Below are positions 16,346-25,144 of a stretch of 64,000 nucleotides of DNA, piece by piece (the first letter of the stretch is position 1; each line of letters begins with the position of its first letter). Under the pieces are notes generated by a model. It was not told the origin of the DNA and made no database searches. It saw nothing but the letters and a program-made list of their open reading frames with translations. The DNA comes from Treponema sp. (lineage in GTDB: Bacteria; Spirochaetota; Spirochaetia; Treponematales; Treponemataceae): positions 1-64,000 of the forward strand of contig JAHAZL010000056.1 in assembly GCA_018384055.1 (NCBI GenBank), in the 5' to 3' direction. The translations under genes were made by a program, and so were the position numbers.

Positions 16346-18232
16346 CTAGAAAACAACAGCAACCGCATTATCTGCATATTTTTGCGTAGGCAAAAGCAAG
16401 GAAATTCGGTTTTCTTCTATATTTAATTCCGAATGAAGAATGTTTCCATCGGCAAAGGAAACTACAACTTTATGGGATCCCTTTTCAGGAAAAACCTGAT
16501 CATCTGACAACAGGGTTTCAAAAGCAGACAAATCAGAACCGTCGGCTTTTTTTAAAAACTTATGTCCTTTAAGGCTGATTGCAAATGGACGACCTAGCAT
16601 TTCCCTGACTTCGGCAAAATTACCGGCGGCAATTTCTTTCTTTATGCGGCTGGAACTAACCTTTAGCCCCTGATACTCAACATAGTCCGCCTGCTTAAGC
16701 ACAAAGCCCATCTTGACTGACAGAACAGAAATCTGTTCCATAGCAAAACTGCCTTTGTACCCGCATTTAAAATCCTTTCCTTCAGCAAGGAATTTGAGGC
16801 AGCATTTTTCAGAAAGGATTTCAAAGAACTGCTCTCCAGACAATTTTGCAAAATCTTCGTTAAAATCGATTACTATGGCAAAATCAATGCCAAGGCTTTC
16901 AAAGAAATCAAGACGCTGCCTGAGGGTAAAAATATTCCGTCCGTCTTCACGGCTTATGCTCGAAGCAAAAGTAACTATGCCGGAAACCAAGTTCTTTTCA
17001 GCAAGTACAAAATCCACAAGTTCCTGGTGGCCTTTATGAATTGCTTCAAAACTGCCAACGGTGATGGCACTGCCTTTTTTCTTCCACTGATGAGGGAAAG
17101 CTCCGTCACAGATTTCTTTCCAGGTAAAAACCCTGATGGATTTTTTACCATGGGGAACTACAAATCCATAGTGGAGCCTTTCCGGCTGTTTTTTTATAAT
17201 TCCTGCAAAACTGCTGTCTTTATAGAAAACCGCAATTTCATCCTGAACATAAAATTCCTTATTGACCGCAAGATTTTCCATCCTTTCAAACATTCTGGAT
17301 GAAAGCGGTCTGCCGTTGTTATAGTTTCTTTCAGCTTCCGGTTTCAGCATGTCGCATTCAAAACCGCAGAGGGCCGCAAGTTCACTGTCAAACTCAAGAA
17401 AATGACTTTTTATGTCGGCTACTTTTTCCTCGCTGTCCTTTGGACGGGGTTTCTTTTCCTTCTTTTTACTGAAAAGCTTCTCTTCTGCTCTTTCAAGAAG
17501 GCTTTTGTTTTCTTTTTCAAGGCGAATTTTACTTTCGCTTACCATTCCCGCAGCAATCGTAAATTCACCAAGGGATTTACAGCAGGCAGCATCTTCAAGA
17601 CGGAAAGGTCCTACCTGGGTTCTGCGCAAAGCACAAAGATGAGCACAGCTTCCAAGCTCAAGAGCGATGTCTCTGGCAAGAGCCCGTATATAAGTTCCCT
17701 TTGAACAGGTAACCTTCAATTTGGCATAGGTACAGCCATCCACTGCCTTATTGTCAAGGTATTCGCAAAGTTCAAGGCCGTATATGAAAATCTGGCGGCT
17801 TTCAAGAGCAACTTCCTTGCCTTCCCTAACAAGATCGCTGGCTCTTTTACCGTCTACATGAAGGGCACTGAAGGCAGGAGGAGTCTGAAGTATGGCACCG
17901 GTAAATTTTGAAAGGATCCCTTCAATCTGCTCTTTTGTTACAGGAGCAAGAGTTTTTATGATTTCTCCCGTAGGATCCAGCGTATCGGTTTCCTTACCAA
18001 AGCAGACTATTGCCTCATAGGATTTTGTAAAGCCCGTTACATGGGGAACCAGATGAGTCAAATGACCGCTGAGGACAACAAGAAGGCCATCGGCAAAACT
18101 GTCCAGAGTTCCCGTATGACCAACTTTTTCCGTACCAAGGGCGTGCTTGATGCTCCATAGAGAAGAAAAACTTGTAGGTCCGGATGACTTTGCATAGAGC
18201 ATGACTCCGGAAGGTGCGGCTTTTGATTTCAT
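16346..18232 (-). CDS. truB: Fusion: tRNA pseudouridine-55 synthase (TruB) + FMN adenylyltransferase-like domain (RibF)
   Basis: This 628-residue fusion joins two genes that are usually neighbours. Residues 1-230 are TruB, with catalytic Asp44 in GHTGTLDSFADG; it makes the T-loop pseudouridine. A Lys/Glu-rich linker (~235-275) and a PUA-like part (NNGRPL, ~306) follow. Residues ~388-560 resemble the nucleotidyltransferase half of RibF: TVGSFEAIHKGH (391-402) replaces the usual GxFDGxHxGH, and KVSSSRI...LGRPF is present. The riboflavin-kinase domain motif is not seen; the last ~80 residues are unassigned. No Shine-Dalgarno precedes the ATG. TATAAA (18242-18247) predicts a start 3 nt before it, but its best -35 (TTGTTT) is only 15 bp away. 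Confidence 0.87.
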   Translation of the reverse strand: MKSKAAPSGVMLYAKSSGPTSFSSLWSIKHALGTEKVGHTGTLDSFADGLLVVLSGHLTHLVPHVTGFTKSYEAIVCFGKETDTLDPTGEIIKTLAPVTKEQIEGILSKFTGAILQTPPAFSALHVDGKRASDLVREGKEVALESRQIFIYGLELCEYLDNKAVDGCTYAKLKVTCSKGTYIRALARDIALELGSCAHLCALRRTQVGPFRLEDAACCKSLGEFTIAAGMVSESKIRLEKENKSLLERAEEKLFSKKKEKKPRPKDSEEKVADIKSHFLEFDSELAALCGFECDMLKPEAERNYNNGRPLSSRMFERMENLAVNKEFYVQDEIAVFYKDSSFAGIIKKQPERLHYGFVVPHGKKSIRVFTWKEICDGAFPHQWKKKGSAITVGSFEAIHKGHQELVDFVLAEKNLVSGIVTFASSISREDGRNIFTLRQRLDFFESLGIDFAIVIDFNEDFAKLSGEQFFEILSEKCCLKFLAEGKDFKCGYKGSFAMEQISVLSVKMGFVLKQADYVEYQGLKVSSSRIKKEIAAGNFAEVREMLGRPFAISLKGHKFLKKADGSDLSAFETLLSDDQVFPEKGSHKVVVSFADGNILHSELNIEENRISLLLPTQKYADNAVAVVF

Positions 18233-18260
18233 TGATTAAAGTTTATAAGAATGGTCTTTT

Positions 18261-19607
18261 TTAAACAAGTGCCTTTGTTTGCCAGCGCTTGCTTTTCCAT
18301 CTTAAAAGCATGACAATTCCACGTGTCGTTTCGTCAGTTCCGATGGCAAGCCAGAAGCCGATAAGCCCCAGCCCCATCTTGATTCCGAGTATATAGCTGA
18401 AAAGGACCATGATGCACCACATGGAGAAAATACCGTAACCAACTGGGAAGCCGACATCTCCTGCACCTTTGAGTCCACCGATGGAAATAAGGTTTAGGGA
18501 TCGCCCGAATTCTATGTAGCAGGAATACAAAAGCAAAGAAGAAACATAGCCCACAATCACAGGATCCTTCGTAAACATCGGAACGATAAATCCCTTGCCC
18601 AAATTAATAAGAACAATGAGCACCATACTCGTCATTGTTCCGCAAAACTGATAGAGCCACAAATTCCTGTAGGCAACATCAGGATTTTTTGAACCTACAA
18701 AGAAACCTGTCTTAATCTGAGTTGCACTTCCAATGCCTACGGCTACAACAAAAACAAAACGGCAGATGGTCTGAGTATAGACCTGGGCACTCATGGCGGC
18801 GGTTCCCAAAGTTGTAATCATTGCCATAATGACGATTTGCGCAACATTGTAGGAAAGGTTTTCACCCGCTGTCGGAATGCCGATCTTAAGGATTTTCTTG
18901 AAATATGTTTTTTCAACGGAAAAAATATTTTTAACGCTGAACTGAATTTCCTTTTTTCTTCTTATAACACACGCAAGAAAAACACAAGAAAAGAAGTTTC
19001 CGATTACAGATGAAATTGCAACGCCCGGCAAGCCGAATACGGGAAGTCCAAACCAGCCGTAAAGGGAGATTGCATTGCCCAAAACATTTATGAGGTTGGC
19101 AAGAATTGTTGCATAGAGAATCTGCTTTGTGTAACCATAGGCACGGACAACAGCTCCCTGCATCAGGTTGAAGGCAATGAAAACTGAACCATAGCCACAG
19201 AAAATAACAAAATACTCGTGGGCATAATTGCGGACACTTTCTTCAAGGGTATAGCAGGAAAGCAAGGCTCCAGTTCCAAAGATTACAACCATAGACATTA
19301 TGATTGAAAAGGAAACCACCATGATGATGCTGGCTTTCGCAATGTTTCCAAGTTCTTCTTTGGATTTTTTTGCACCGATATACTGGCTTAAAACAATCAT
19401 TGTTCCTACACAAACCACATTGTAAAGGATGTTGATGAAGAAAGCATACTGACTTGTCATGCCAACGGCCGCAACGGCAGCATTGTCGTAGCCAGAAAGC
19501 ATTACTGTATCTATTGAAGAAACAAGAATTCTAAATCCCTGTTCAAGGCACAAAGGAAGTGCCAGAGCAAACATTGAAATTGTACCCGGATTCTTTTTTT
19601 CGCTCAT
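18261..19607 (-). CDS. MATE family multidrug/toxin efflux transporter
   Basis: This 448-residue polytopic membrane protein has about 12 hydrophobic helices in two bundles. The MATE hallmarks are the opening PLCLEQGFRILVSSIDTVMLSGYDNAAVAAVGM (given in part: SSIDTVMLSGYDNAAVAAVG), SQYIGAKKSKE and, in the second half, GIPTAGENLSYNVAQIV. MATE proteins exchange Na+ or H+ for cationic compounds; the substrate cannot be predicted. A GGGGT precedes the ATG. It interrupts the rbfA-truB order usual in treponemes, and a 116-bp inverted-repeat element (19655-19770) lies right in front of it, consistent with insertion into the cluster. Confidence 0.92.
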   Translation of the reverse strand: MSEKKNPGTISMFALALPLCLEQGFRILVSSIDTVMLSGYDNAAVAAVGMTSQYAFFINILYNVVCVGTMIVLSQYIGAKKSKEELGNIAKASIIMVVSFSIIMSMVVIFGTGALLSCYTLEESVRNYAHEYFVIFCGYGSVFIAFNLMQGAVVRAYGYTKQILYATILANLINVLGNAISLYGWFGLPVFGLPGVAISSVIGNFFSCVFLACVIRRKKEIQFSVKNIFSVEKTYFKKILKIGIPTAGENLSYNVAQIVIMAMITTLGTAAMSAQVYTQTICRFVFVVAVGIGSATQIKTGFFVGSKNPDVAYRNLWLYQFCGTMTSMVLIVLINLGKGFIVPMFTKDPVIVGYVSSLLLYSCYIEFGRSLNLISIGGLKGAGDVGFPVGYGIFSMWCIMVLFSYILGIKMGLGLIGFWLAIGTDETTRGIVMLLRWKSKRWQTKALV

Positions 19608-19654
19608 AATAACCCCAATGGGTGAAATTATATGTTTTTAAATAAAAAAAGAAA

Positions 19655-19770
19655 GGGGCTGTCCAATAAGTATGAGTCATTGTCGTGCTCGACACGGCAA
19701 TCTCTTGTATTGCAATTAAATGGATTTTCGTAGCCCGAAAATGACACTTTATGACTTATTGGTCATCCCC
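19655..19770. repeat. 116-bp terminal-inverted-repeat element (MITE-like)
   Basis: The ends GGGGCTGTCCAATAAGT and ACTTATTGGTCATCCCC are inverted copies (15/17), and the pairing continues imperfectly inward (GTCATT/AATGAC). The middle contains CGTGCTCGACACGGCAATC, a sequence type seen in dispersed bacterial intergenic repeats. There is no coding capacity. It fills most of the MATE-rbfA gap. Confidence 0.7.
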
Positions 19771-19786
19771 CTAATATTACAGATTT

Positions 19787-20203
19787 TTATTTTGCTTCAG
19801 CTCCGGCATCAGAGCCTGCTTCTGCATTTTCAGTCTGTGATTCACGCTCTTTAGATTCTGCCTCAAGAGCGTTAAGTTTCTGAACCATCTTGTATCCTTC
19901 CTTCATGCTGAAGTCAGCGATAAAAGTAAGTTTCGGAAACTTGTAGATCGTCAGTTTCTTTGCTATGGAGCACTGGATGAATCCAGCGGCACTTTTTAGC
20001 CCTTCAACTCCACGGATAACCGACTGATCATCCATAAAAGAGGAAACATAAACCTTTGCATAAGCAAGGTCTGCCGCAACCTCCACACGGTTGATGGAAA
20101 GAAATTCATTTACACGAGGGTCCTTGATTTCATGTCTAAGGATCATAGTGGCAATTTCTTCCCTCAACTGTTCGCCTAATCTTTGTAATCTGAACTGTCC
20201 CAT
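19787..20203 (-). CDS. rbfA: Ribosome-binding factor A
   Basis: This small KH-like protein aids 30S maturation near the 16S rRNA 5' helix. The 138 residues contain the family blocks RLGEQLREEIATMILR, IKDPRVNEFLSINRVEV, AKVYVSSF and the end of the fold at KLTFIADFSMKEG. An acidic Glu/Ala-rich tail follows. AGGAAATAA lies in front of the ATG, 10 bp after the infB stop, in the rimP-nusA-infB-rbfA operon. Confidence 0.95.
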   Translation of the reverse strand: MGQFRLQRLGEQLREEIATMILRHEIKDPRVNEFLSINRVEVAADLAYAKVYVSSFMDDQSVIRGVEGLKSAAGFIQCSIAKKLTIYKFPKLTFIADFSMKEGYKMVQKLNALEAESKERESQTENAEAGSDAGAEAK

Positions 20204-20213
20204 TTATTTCCTG

Positions 20214-22952
20214 TTATTCTGCTGTTTCAGAAGTAGCACTGGATTTCTTTTCTGCCTCTTCCTTTTCTTCAGCAAGTGTCTTGCCAAGAGAACGCTTGAC
20301 TTCAATGATCTCAAATGCTTCGATCTGGTCGCCGACCTGAATGTCATGCCAGTTTTCAAGACCGATACCACATTCGAATCCATCCTTGACTTCCTTTGCA
20401 TCATCCTTAAAGCGCTTGAGGGAAGAAATCTTTCCAGTAAAGATAACGACACCGTCGCGGATAAGGTTTACGCTGCAAGTCCTCTTGATGAAACCTTCTG
20501 TAACATAACAACCTGCAATAACGCCAACCTTTGGTACCTTGAAGGTATTTCGTACTTCTGCTGTACCTGTTGTTTCTTCCTTTGTATCCGGAGAAAGCAT
20601 TCCTTCCATAGCCTGCTGAATTTCTTCAACACACTTGTAGATAATGTTGTACTTTCTGATTTCGACCTTTTCAAGGTCTGCAAGTTCCTTTGCCTTTGGT
20701 GTTGGACGAACATTGAAGGCAATGATGATTGCATTCTGATCAGCAGCTGCAAGGGTAACATCACTTTCATTGATTGCACCGGCACTTGAATGGATAACGT
20801 TTACGCGGATTTCCCTTGTAGTAAGTTTTTCCAATGATGCCTTGAGAGCTTCAGCAGAACCCTGAAGGTCAGCCTTGATGATGACCTTAAGTTCCTTGAC
20901 TTCACGGCTTTCAAGTTCACTGAACATGTTGTCAACTGTTATTTTCTTAACTGCCTTTGCAGCTTCGAACCTCTTAAGCTCCTGTCTCTTTGCGGCAAAT
21001 GCACGGGCATCCTTTTCGTTTTCAGTTACCTGAATTGGATCACCTGCATTAGGCATGCTTTCAAGACCAAGAACTTCAACTGGCATAGAAGGAGTTGCTT
21101 CCTTAACCTTCTGTCCACGGTCATTAAAGAGGGCACGGACACGGCCTGAGTAAATACCAGCAACAAGAGGATCACCGATGCGGAGAGTACCGCGTTCAAC
21201 GACAACGGATGCAACAACACCGCGTCCCTGGTCTGTGCGGGATTCAATAACCTTACCTTCAGCACGGCAGTCATACTGTGCCTTGAGTTCAAGCATTTCT
21301 GCCTGGATGAGGATGGCATCAAGAAGGTCATCGATACCCTGGCGTTTGAGGGCTGAAATGTTTACAAACTGAGTATCTCCACCCCAAGCTTCTGGAGTAA
21401 GACCAAGATTTGAAAGCTGTGTCATTACATTTTCAGGATTTGCATCAGGCTTATCGCACTTGTTTACGGCAACAATAATTGGAACCTTTGCCTGCTTTGC
21501 ATGGTCAATGGCTTCTTCTGTCTGAGGCATGACACCGTCGTCTGCTGCAACAACAAGAACAACGATATCAGTAATCTGTGCACCGCGGGCACGCATCATT
21601 GTAAATGCTTCGTGTCCTGGAGTATCAAGGAATGTAATGTCCTGCCCGTCCTTAGTACGAACCTGGTAGGCACCGATTTTCTGTGTAATACCACCTGCTT
21701 CGCCTGCTGCAACATTTTCATCACGGATAGCATCAAGAGTCTTTGTCTTACCGTGGTCAACGTGTCCCATGACTGTAACAACAGGAGGACGAGGTCTTTC
21801 ACCATCAGCAGAACCTTCGTCACTTGCAATGACTGTTTCATCATAAAGGCTTACAAGGTGAACCTTACAGTTGTATTCGTCTGCAAGAAGAGTTGCTGTA
21901 TCAGAGTCGATGGACTGGTTGATTGTTACCATCATTCCCATGCCGAAAAGCTTGCTGATGATTTCACTAGCTTTAAGGTTCATCTTCTTTGCAAGGTCAG
22001 AAACAGAAATTGTTTCCATAATATCAATTGTTTCTGGTACTACGCTTGCAGGAGTAACATCATGCTTCTTGTTTCCGTAAAGTTCGTCTTCGTCAAAAAA
22101 CTCTTCCTTATCCTTGCGGTTGTATACCTGCTTCTTGCCTTTAAACTGCTTCTTTCCTGGTGTTCTTTCTGGAGCTGGAACTGCAGAAGGTGCTGCAAAT
22201 CCGAAGCGACCACCTCCAAATCCTGGACCACGGTTGAATCCGCCCTGACCGTTTGGACCACGGTTGAATCCGCCCTGACCGTTTGAACCACGGTTGAATC
22301 CACCCTGACCGTTTGGACCACGGTTGAATCCACCCTGGCTGTTTGGACCACGGTTATATCCGCCCTGGCTGTTTGGACCACGGTTATATCCGCCCTGGCC
22401 GCCATTGTTATAGCCACCACGGTTGTTGTAGCCACCCTGACGTTCTCTGTTCTGATAGCCTTCGCGAGCCTGAGCACCTGTAAAGCCACCCTGACCGCCG
22501 TTATTGTTATTGTAGCCGCCGCGATTATTGTAGCCGCGATTATTGTAACCGCCGCGATTACCACCGCTCAAGTTACCGGCCTTAACATTAGGTCTAGTAT
22601 TTGGGAACTCAAGAGTCTGAGTCTGAGATCTTGGTGCAGATGAAGTAGCTGGAGCTGCTGCAGAAACTTCTGAAGCCTGCTGGGGAGCCGTTTTTTCTGC
22701 TTTTTTTTCTGTAGTAGAAGAAGCTACAGGTTTTGTTTCTTCATTCTTTGCAGGAGCCTCGTTGTGCTTTTTCTGAACGACAACGCGTTTCTTCTGCTCA
22801 GTTTTTCCAGAATCAGCAGAACCTGTAGCAGGTGTTGCCTTCCTTTTAATGACAATCTTCTTCTTTGTTGGTTCTGCTGCTGGCTGAGCATCGTTTGTTT
22901 TGGGATGCTTGATTAAAATAGCTTCCGGTTTTTTCTCTGATTCTTCTGCCAT
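20214..22952 (-). CDS. infB: Translation initiation factor IF-2
   Basis: This 912-residue GTPase places fMet-tRNA on the 30S subunit and promotes subunit joining. An N-terminal Lys/Ala-rich segment leads into a Gly/Asn/Arg-rich low-complexity region (~135-245) made of [14 protein letters not shown] decapeptides. The IF2_N domain ([18 protein letters not shown]) follows. The G domain has [24 protein letters not shown] and SALKRQG. Domains II-IV end near residue 890. A glycine-rich array of this size is unusual in IF-2. The ATG has AGGAAAG, 28 bp after nusA. Confidence 0.97.
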   Translation of the reverse strand: MAEESEKKPEAILIKHPKTNDAQPAAEPTKKKIVIKRKATPATGSADSGKTEQKKRVVVQKKHNEAPAKNEETKPVASSTTEKKAEKTAPQQASEVSAAAPATSSAPRSQTQTLEFPNTRPNVKAGNLSGGNRGGYNNRGYNNRGGYNNNNGGQGGFTGAQAREGYQNRERQGGYNNRGGYNNGGQGGYNRGPNSQGGYNRGPNSQGGFNRGPNGQGGFNRGSNGQGGFNRGPNGQGGFNRGPGFGGGRFGFAAPSAVPAPERTPGKKQFKGKKQVYNRKDKEEFFDEDELYGNKKHDVTPASVVPETIDIMETISVSDLAKKMNLKASEIISKLFGMGMMVTINQSIDSDTATLLADEYNCKVHLVSLYDETVIASDEGSADGERPRPPVVTVMGHVDHGKTKTLDAIRDENVAAGEAGGITQKIGAYQVRTKDGQDITFLDTPGHEAFTMMRARGAQITDIVVLVVAADDGVMPQTEEAIDHAKQAKVPIIVAVNKCDKPDANPENVMTQLSNLGLTPEAWGGDTQFVNISALKRQGIDDLLDAILIQAEMLELKAQYDCRAEGKVIESRTDQGRGVVASVVVERGTLRIGDPLVAGIYSGRVRALFNDRGQKVKEATPSMPVEVLGLESMPNAGDPIQVTENEKDARAFAAKRQELKRFEAAKAVKKITVDNMFSELESREVKELKVIIKADLQGSAEALKASLEKLTTREIRVNVIHSSAGAINESDVTLAAADQNAIIIAFNVRPTPKAKELADLEKVEIRKYNIIYKCVEEIQQAMEGMLSPDTKEETTGTAEVRNTFKVPKVGVIAGCYVTEGFIKRTCSVNLIRDGVVIFTGKISSLKRFKDDAKEVKDGFECGIGLENWHDIQVGDQIEAFEIIEVKRSLGKTLAEEKEEAEKKSSATSETAE
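22231..22404 (-). repeat. 30-bp tandem array inside infB
   Basis: There are 5.8 direct copies of a 30-bp unit starting CGGTTGAATCCGCCCTGACC on the plus strand, at 22231, 22261, 22291, 22321, 22351 and a partial at 22381, differing by 1-4 bases. Each unit encodes ten residues ([10 protein letters not shown] type), so copy changes stay in frame. Confidence 0.93.
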
Positions 22953-22980
22953 ACTTTCCTATTCCTACCTCTTCTCTACC

Positions 22981-24468
22981 TTACTCTTCTTCGAATGAGA
23001 ATTCTGCACCACACTTAGGACACTTTGTCATGTCAAGAGTGATCTTCTCGCCACATTCAGGACAGAAGTATTCTTCTTCGGTTTCTTCTGCCGCATCCTG
23101 TTCTTCAACAGCTTCTTCTTCGAACTCAACGTATTCACCGATGATAGAGTTGATGGAATCAAGCTGTTCCTTTGTTACACCTTCAATGTTTTCCAATGAA
23201 CCATCGTCATAAGCAGTTATGAAGGCTTCAATATCATCATAACCGGCAGCCTTGATAAGTTCTGCTGCAGCCATATCAACACCAGGAAGCTGAAGGATTG
23301 AAGTGATTTCTTCCTCTTCTGCAGCTGGATTTTCTGAACCGGCAAAGAGCTTTTCTGCAGAAGCCTTTGCTGTATAGTTTTCTGTAAGATCAAGTTCTGC
23401 GGCCTGAGATTCTGTCTTAACATCAATAATCCAGTCACAGAGTCTGTTTGCCAAACGAACATTCTGTCCAAGCTTACCGATGGCGATGGAGAAGTTTTCA
23501 TCTGAAACGATGACAAGAGCTTCCCTCTTTTCAGAATCCTTGATGATAACCTGAAGAACTTCTGCTGGTGAAAGTGCATTCTTGATGAATACATGTGGAT
23601 CTTCGTCATAGCGGAGAACATCAATTTTTTCACCTTCAAGTTCACGGATTACATTTGTGATGCGAACACCCTTGAGACCAACACATGCACCAACTGGATC
23701 AACATCCATCTTTGTAGAAGAAACGGCAATCTTTGTGCGATAACCTGCTTCACGAGCAATGCTGTTGATTACAACAATGCCTTCCTGGATTTCCGTAACT
23801 TCGCTTTCAAGAATGTTGCGAACAAGATTTTCATCTGTACGGCTGAGGATAACCTGAACGCCGTTGTTTGTCTTCTTTACATCCTTGATGAGAGCCTTGA
23901 TTCTGTCTGTCTTGTTTTCATATACTTCCCTTGGGCTCTGATACTTCTTTGGAAGAACACCTTCAACCCTTCCGCCGATATCAACAAAAATATTGTCCTT
24001 GTATGAGCGCTGGAAGTAACCGATGATTGTTTCACCGATCTTTTCCTTGTATTCATCAATAAGCTTCTTGCTTGAATTTTCATTAAGGTCCTTATGCCCT
24101 TCCTGCTTTCCAACAGAAACGGCACCTCGCTGGAAATCTGTCTTTGGATCAAGAACGATGCGGAGGATATCACCAACTTCAGCACTTTCAGTAAGCTCCT
24201 TTGCTTCATCAAGTTCAATTTCGATTACAGGATCGTATACACCGTCAACAACTTCCTTTTCTGCATAAACATGATAAGCCGAAAGGTCATCTTCAAATTC
24301 AACGATACAGTTTTCATACTGCTTTCCAAAACTCTTCTGGTAAGCAGCAATAATCATCTTTGAGATTGTTGTCTTTACTTCCGATTCACTGATTCCCTTT
24401 TCTGCAGCAAGCTGACGAATAATGTCAGCGATTGGTTCTGATGCATCTTTCTTTGATTTTTTTGCCAT
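22981..24468 (-). CDS. nusA: Transcription termination/antitermination factor NusA with C-terminal zinc ribbon
   Basis: NusA binds RNA polymerase and nascent RNA, modulating pausing, termination and antitermination. The 495 residues contain the N-terminal RNAP-binding domain, S1 (ETIIGYFQRSYKDNIFVDIGG) and tandem KH domains (DPVGACVGLKGVRI; GQNVRLANRLCDWIID). A helix-hairpin-helix-like acidic region follows (LPGVDMAAAELIKAAGYDDI). The end is unusual: two CPxC knuckles, CPECGEK and CPKCGAE (Cys469, 472, 483, 486), form a predicted zinc ribbon that textbook NusA lacks. AGGAGTAATAAA precedes the ATG, 31 bp after rimP. Confidence 0.96.
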   Translation of the reverse strand: MAKKSKKDASEPIADIIRQLAAEKGISESEVKTTISKMIIAAYQKSFGKQYENCIVEFEDDLSAYHVYAEKEVVDGVYDPVIEIELDEAKELTESAEVGDILRIVLDPKTDFQRGAVSVGKQEGHKDLNENSSKKLIDEYKEKIGETIIGYFQRSYKDNIFVDIGGRVEGVLPKKYQSPREVYENKTDRIKALIKDVKKTNNGVQVILSRTDENLVRNILESEVTEIQEGIVVINSIAREAGYRTKIAVSSTKMDVDPVGACVGLKGVRITNVIRELEGEKIDVLRYDEDPHVFIKNALSPAEVLQVIIKDSEKREALVIVSDENFSIAIGKLGQNVRLANRLCDWIIDVKTESQAAELDLTENYTAKASAEKLFAGSENPAAEEEEITSILQLPGVDMAAAELIKAAGYDDIEAFITAYDDGSLENIEGVTKEQLDSINSIIGEYVEFEEEAVEEQDAAEETEEEYFCPECGEKITLDMTKCPKCGAEFSFEEE

Positions 24469-24499
24469 TTTATTACTCCTGTCTCTAACTACCGATTAA

Positions 24500-24979
24500 T
24501 TATATATGGATGAATTTTGCTTTTGCCAAATCTGAATACTGGAAAGTTTTTTCAGTTTTATTTCCAGTTTCGTCAGTTTCAACGAGGGTAACGGATTTTT
24601 CATCTGAAGACTTGATTACTCCTGACGACCACTCGCTGATGTTTTTGTCCCATACGCGAACTTCCCTTCCCTGGAAAATTTCGAATTCAGCAGCATTCTT
24701 GATGTTGCGTTCGATTCCCGGGGAACAAACTTCCATGGCAATGTCATCTTCTGTTTTGTTGAGGAGAGCCATGATTTTTGGAGCGAGGGCACGGTGGGCT
24801 TTGGAACAGTCAGAAACTCCAACATCCTTTGAAGGATCACCTGAAGCAATGACTGCTGAAATTTTTGTAAGCGTTTTCTGCGGAACAACCTGAAGTTCCA
24901 CAAGCTTAAGACCTTCTGCCGCTACAACAGCAGAACATTCTTTGAAATGGGGAATACTATTCAATGAAGTATATTCCAA
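24500..24979 (-). CDS. rimP: Ribosome maturation factor RimP
   Basis: This 159-residue cytoplasmic factor for 30S assembly has two small beta domains. The recognisable block is MEVCSPGIERNIKNAAEFEIFQG (in part: VCSPGIERNIK), the SPG(x)R-type motif of RimP. The start is a TTG at 24977-24979, supported by GAGG six bases upstream; there is no in-frame ATG near. It is the first gene of the rimP-nusA-infB-rbfA operon, behind a promoter at 24997-25025. Confidence 0.9.
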   Translation of the reverse strand: MEYTSLNSIPHFKECSAVVAAEGLKLVELQVVPQKTLTKISAVIASGDPSKDVGVSDCSKAHRALAPKIMALLNKTEDDIAMEVCSPGIERNIKNAAEFEIFQGREVRVWDKNISEWSSGVIKSSDEKSVTLVETDETGNKTEKTFQYSDLAKAKFIHI

Positions 24980-24996
24980 TTGATGCCTCTAAATAA

Positions 24997-25025
24997 AATA
25001 TAGATTACAAATAACGAAACACCAA
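24997..25025 (-). promoter_or_regulatory. Promoter of the rimP-nusA-infB-rbfA operon
   Basis: TTGGTG (25020-25025), 17-bp spacer, TATATT (24997-25002) on the minus strand. The -35 overlaps the end of the clpC terminator T run. Confidence 0.5.
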
Positions 25026-25051
25026 AAAAAAAGAGCCTTTTTTGAGGGCTC
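25024..25051 (-). terminator. Terminator downstream of clpC
   Basis: GAGCC (25047-25051) and GGCTC (25033-25037) on the minus strand pair around a 9-nt loop and are followed by nine Ts. Confidence 0.88.
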
Positions 25052-25086
25052 ATTCTTAAGGTTAATCACAATGTAATGCAAATATA

Positions 25087-25135
25087 ACATTCTTACAGTA
25101 AGAATGTCAATAGGATGGGATAGATTCCCATCCTA
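25087..25135. repeat. Two adjacent perfect inverted repeats after clpC
   Basis: ACATTCTTA-cag-TAAGAATGT (25087-25107, 9-bp arms) and TAGGATGGGA-tagat-TCCCATCCTA (25111-25135, 10-bp arms) lie between the clpC stop and its terminator. They may protect the mRNA 3' end or be a dispersed repeat. Confidence 0.75.
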
Positions 25136-25144
25136 CCAGTTTAC

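Noticed and set aside
22231..22404. CRISPR-like spaced repeats
   Set aside because: The 30-bp units are directly adjacent with no spacers and lie within infB; they are a minisatellite.
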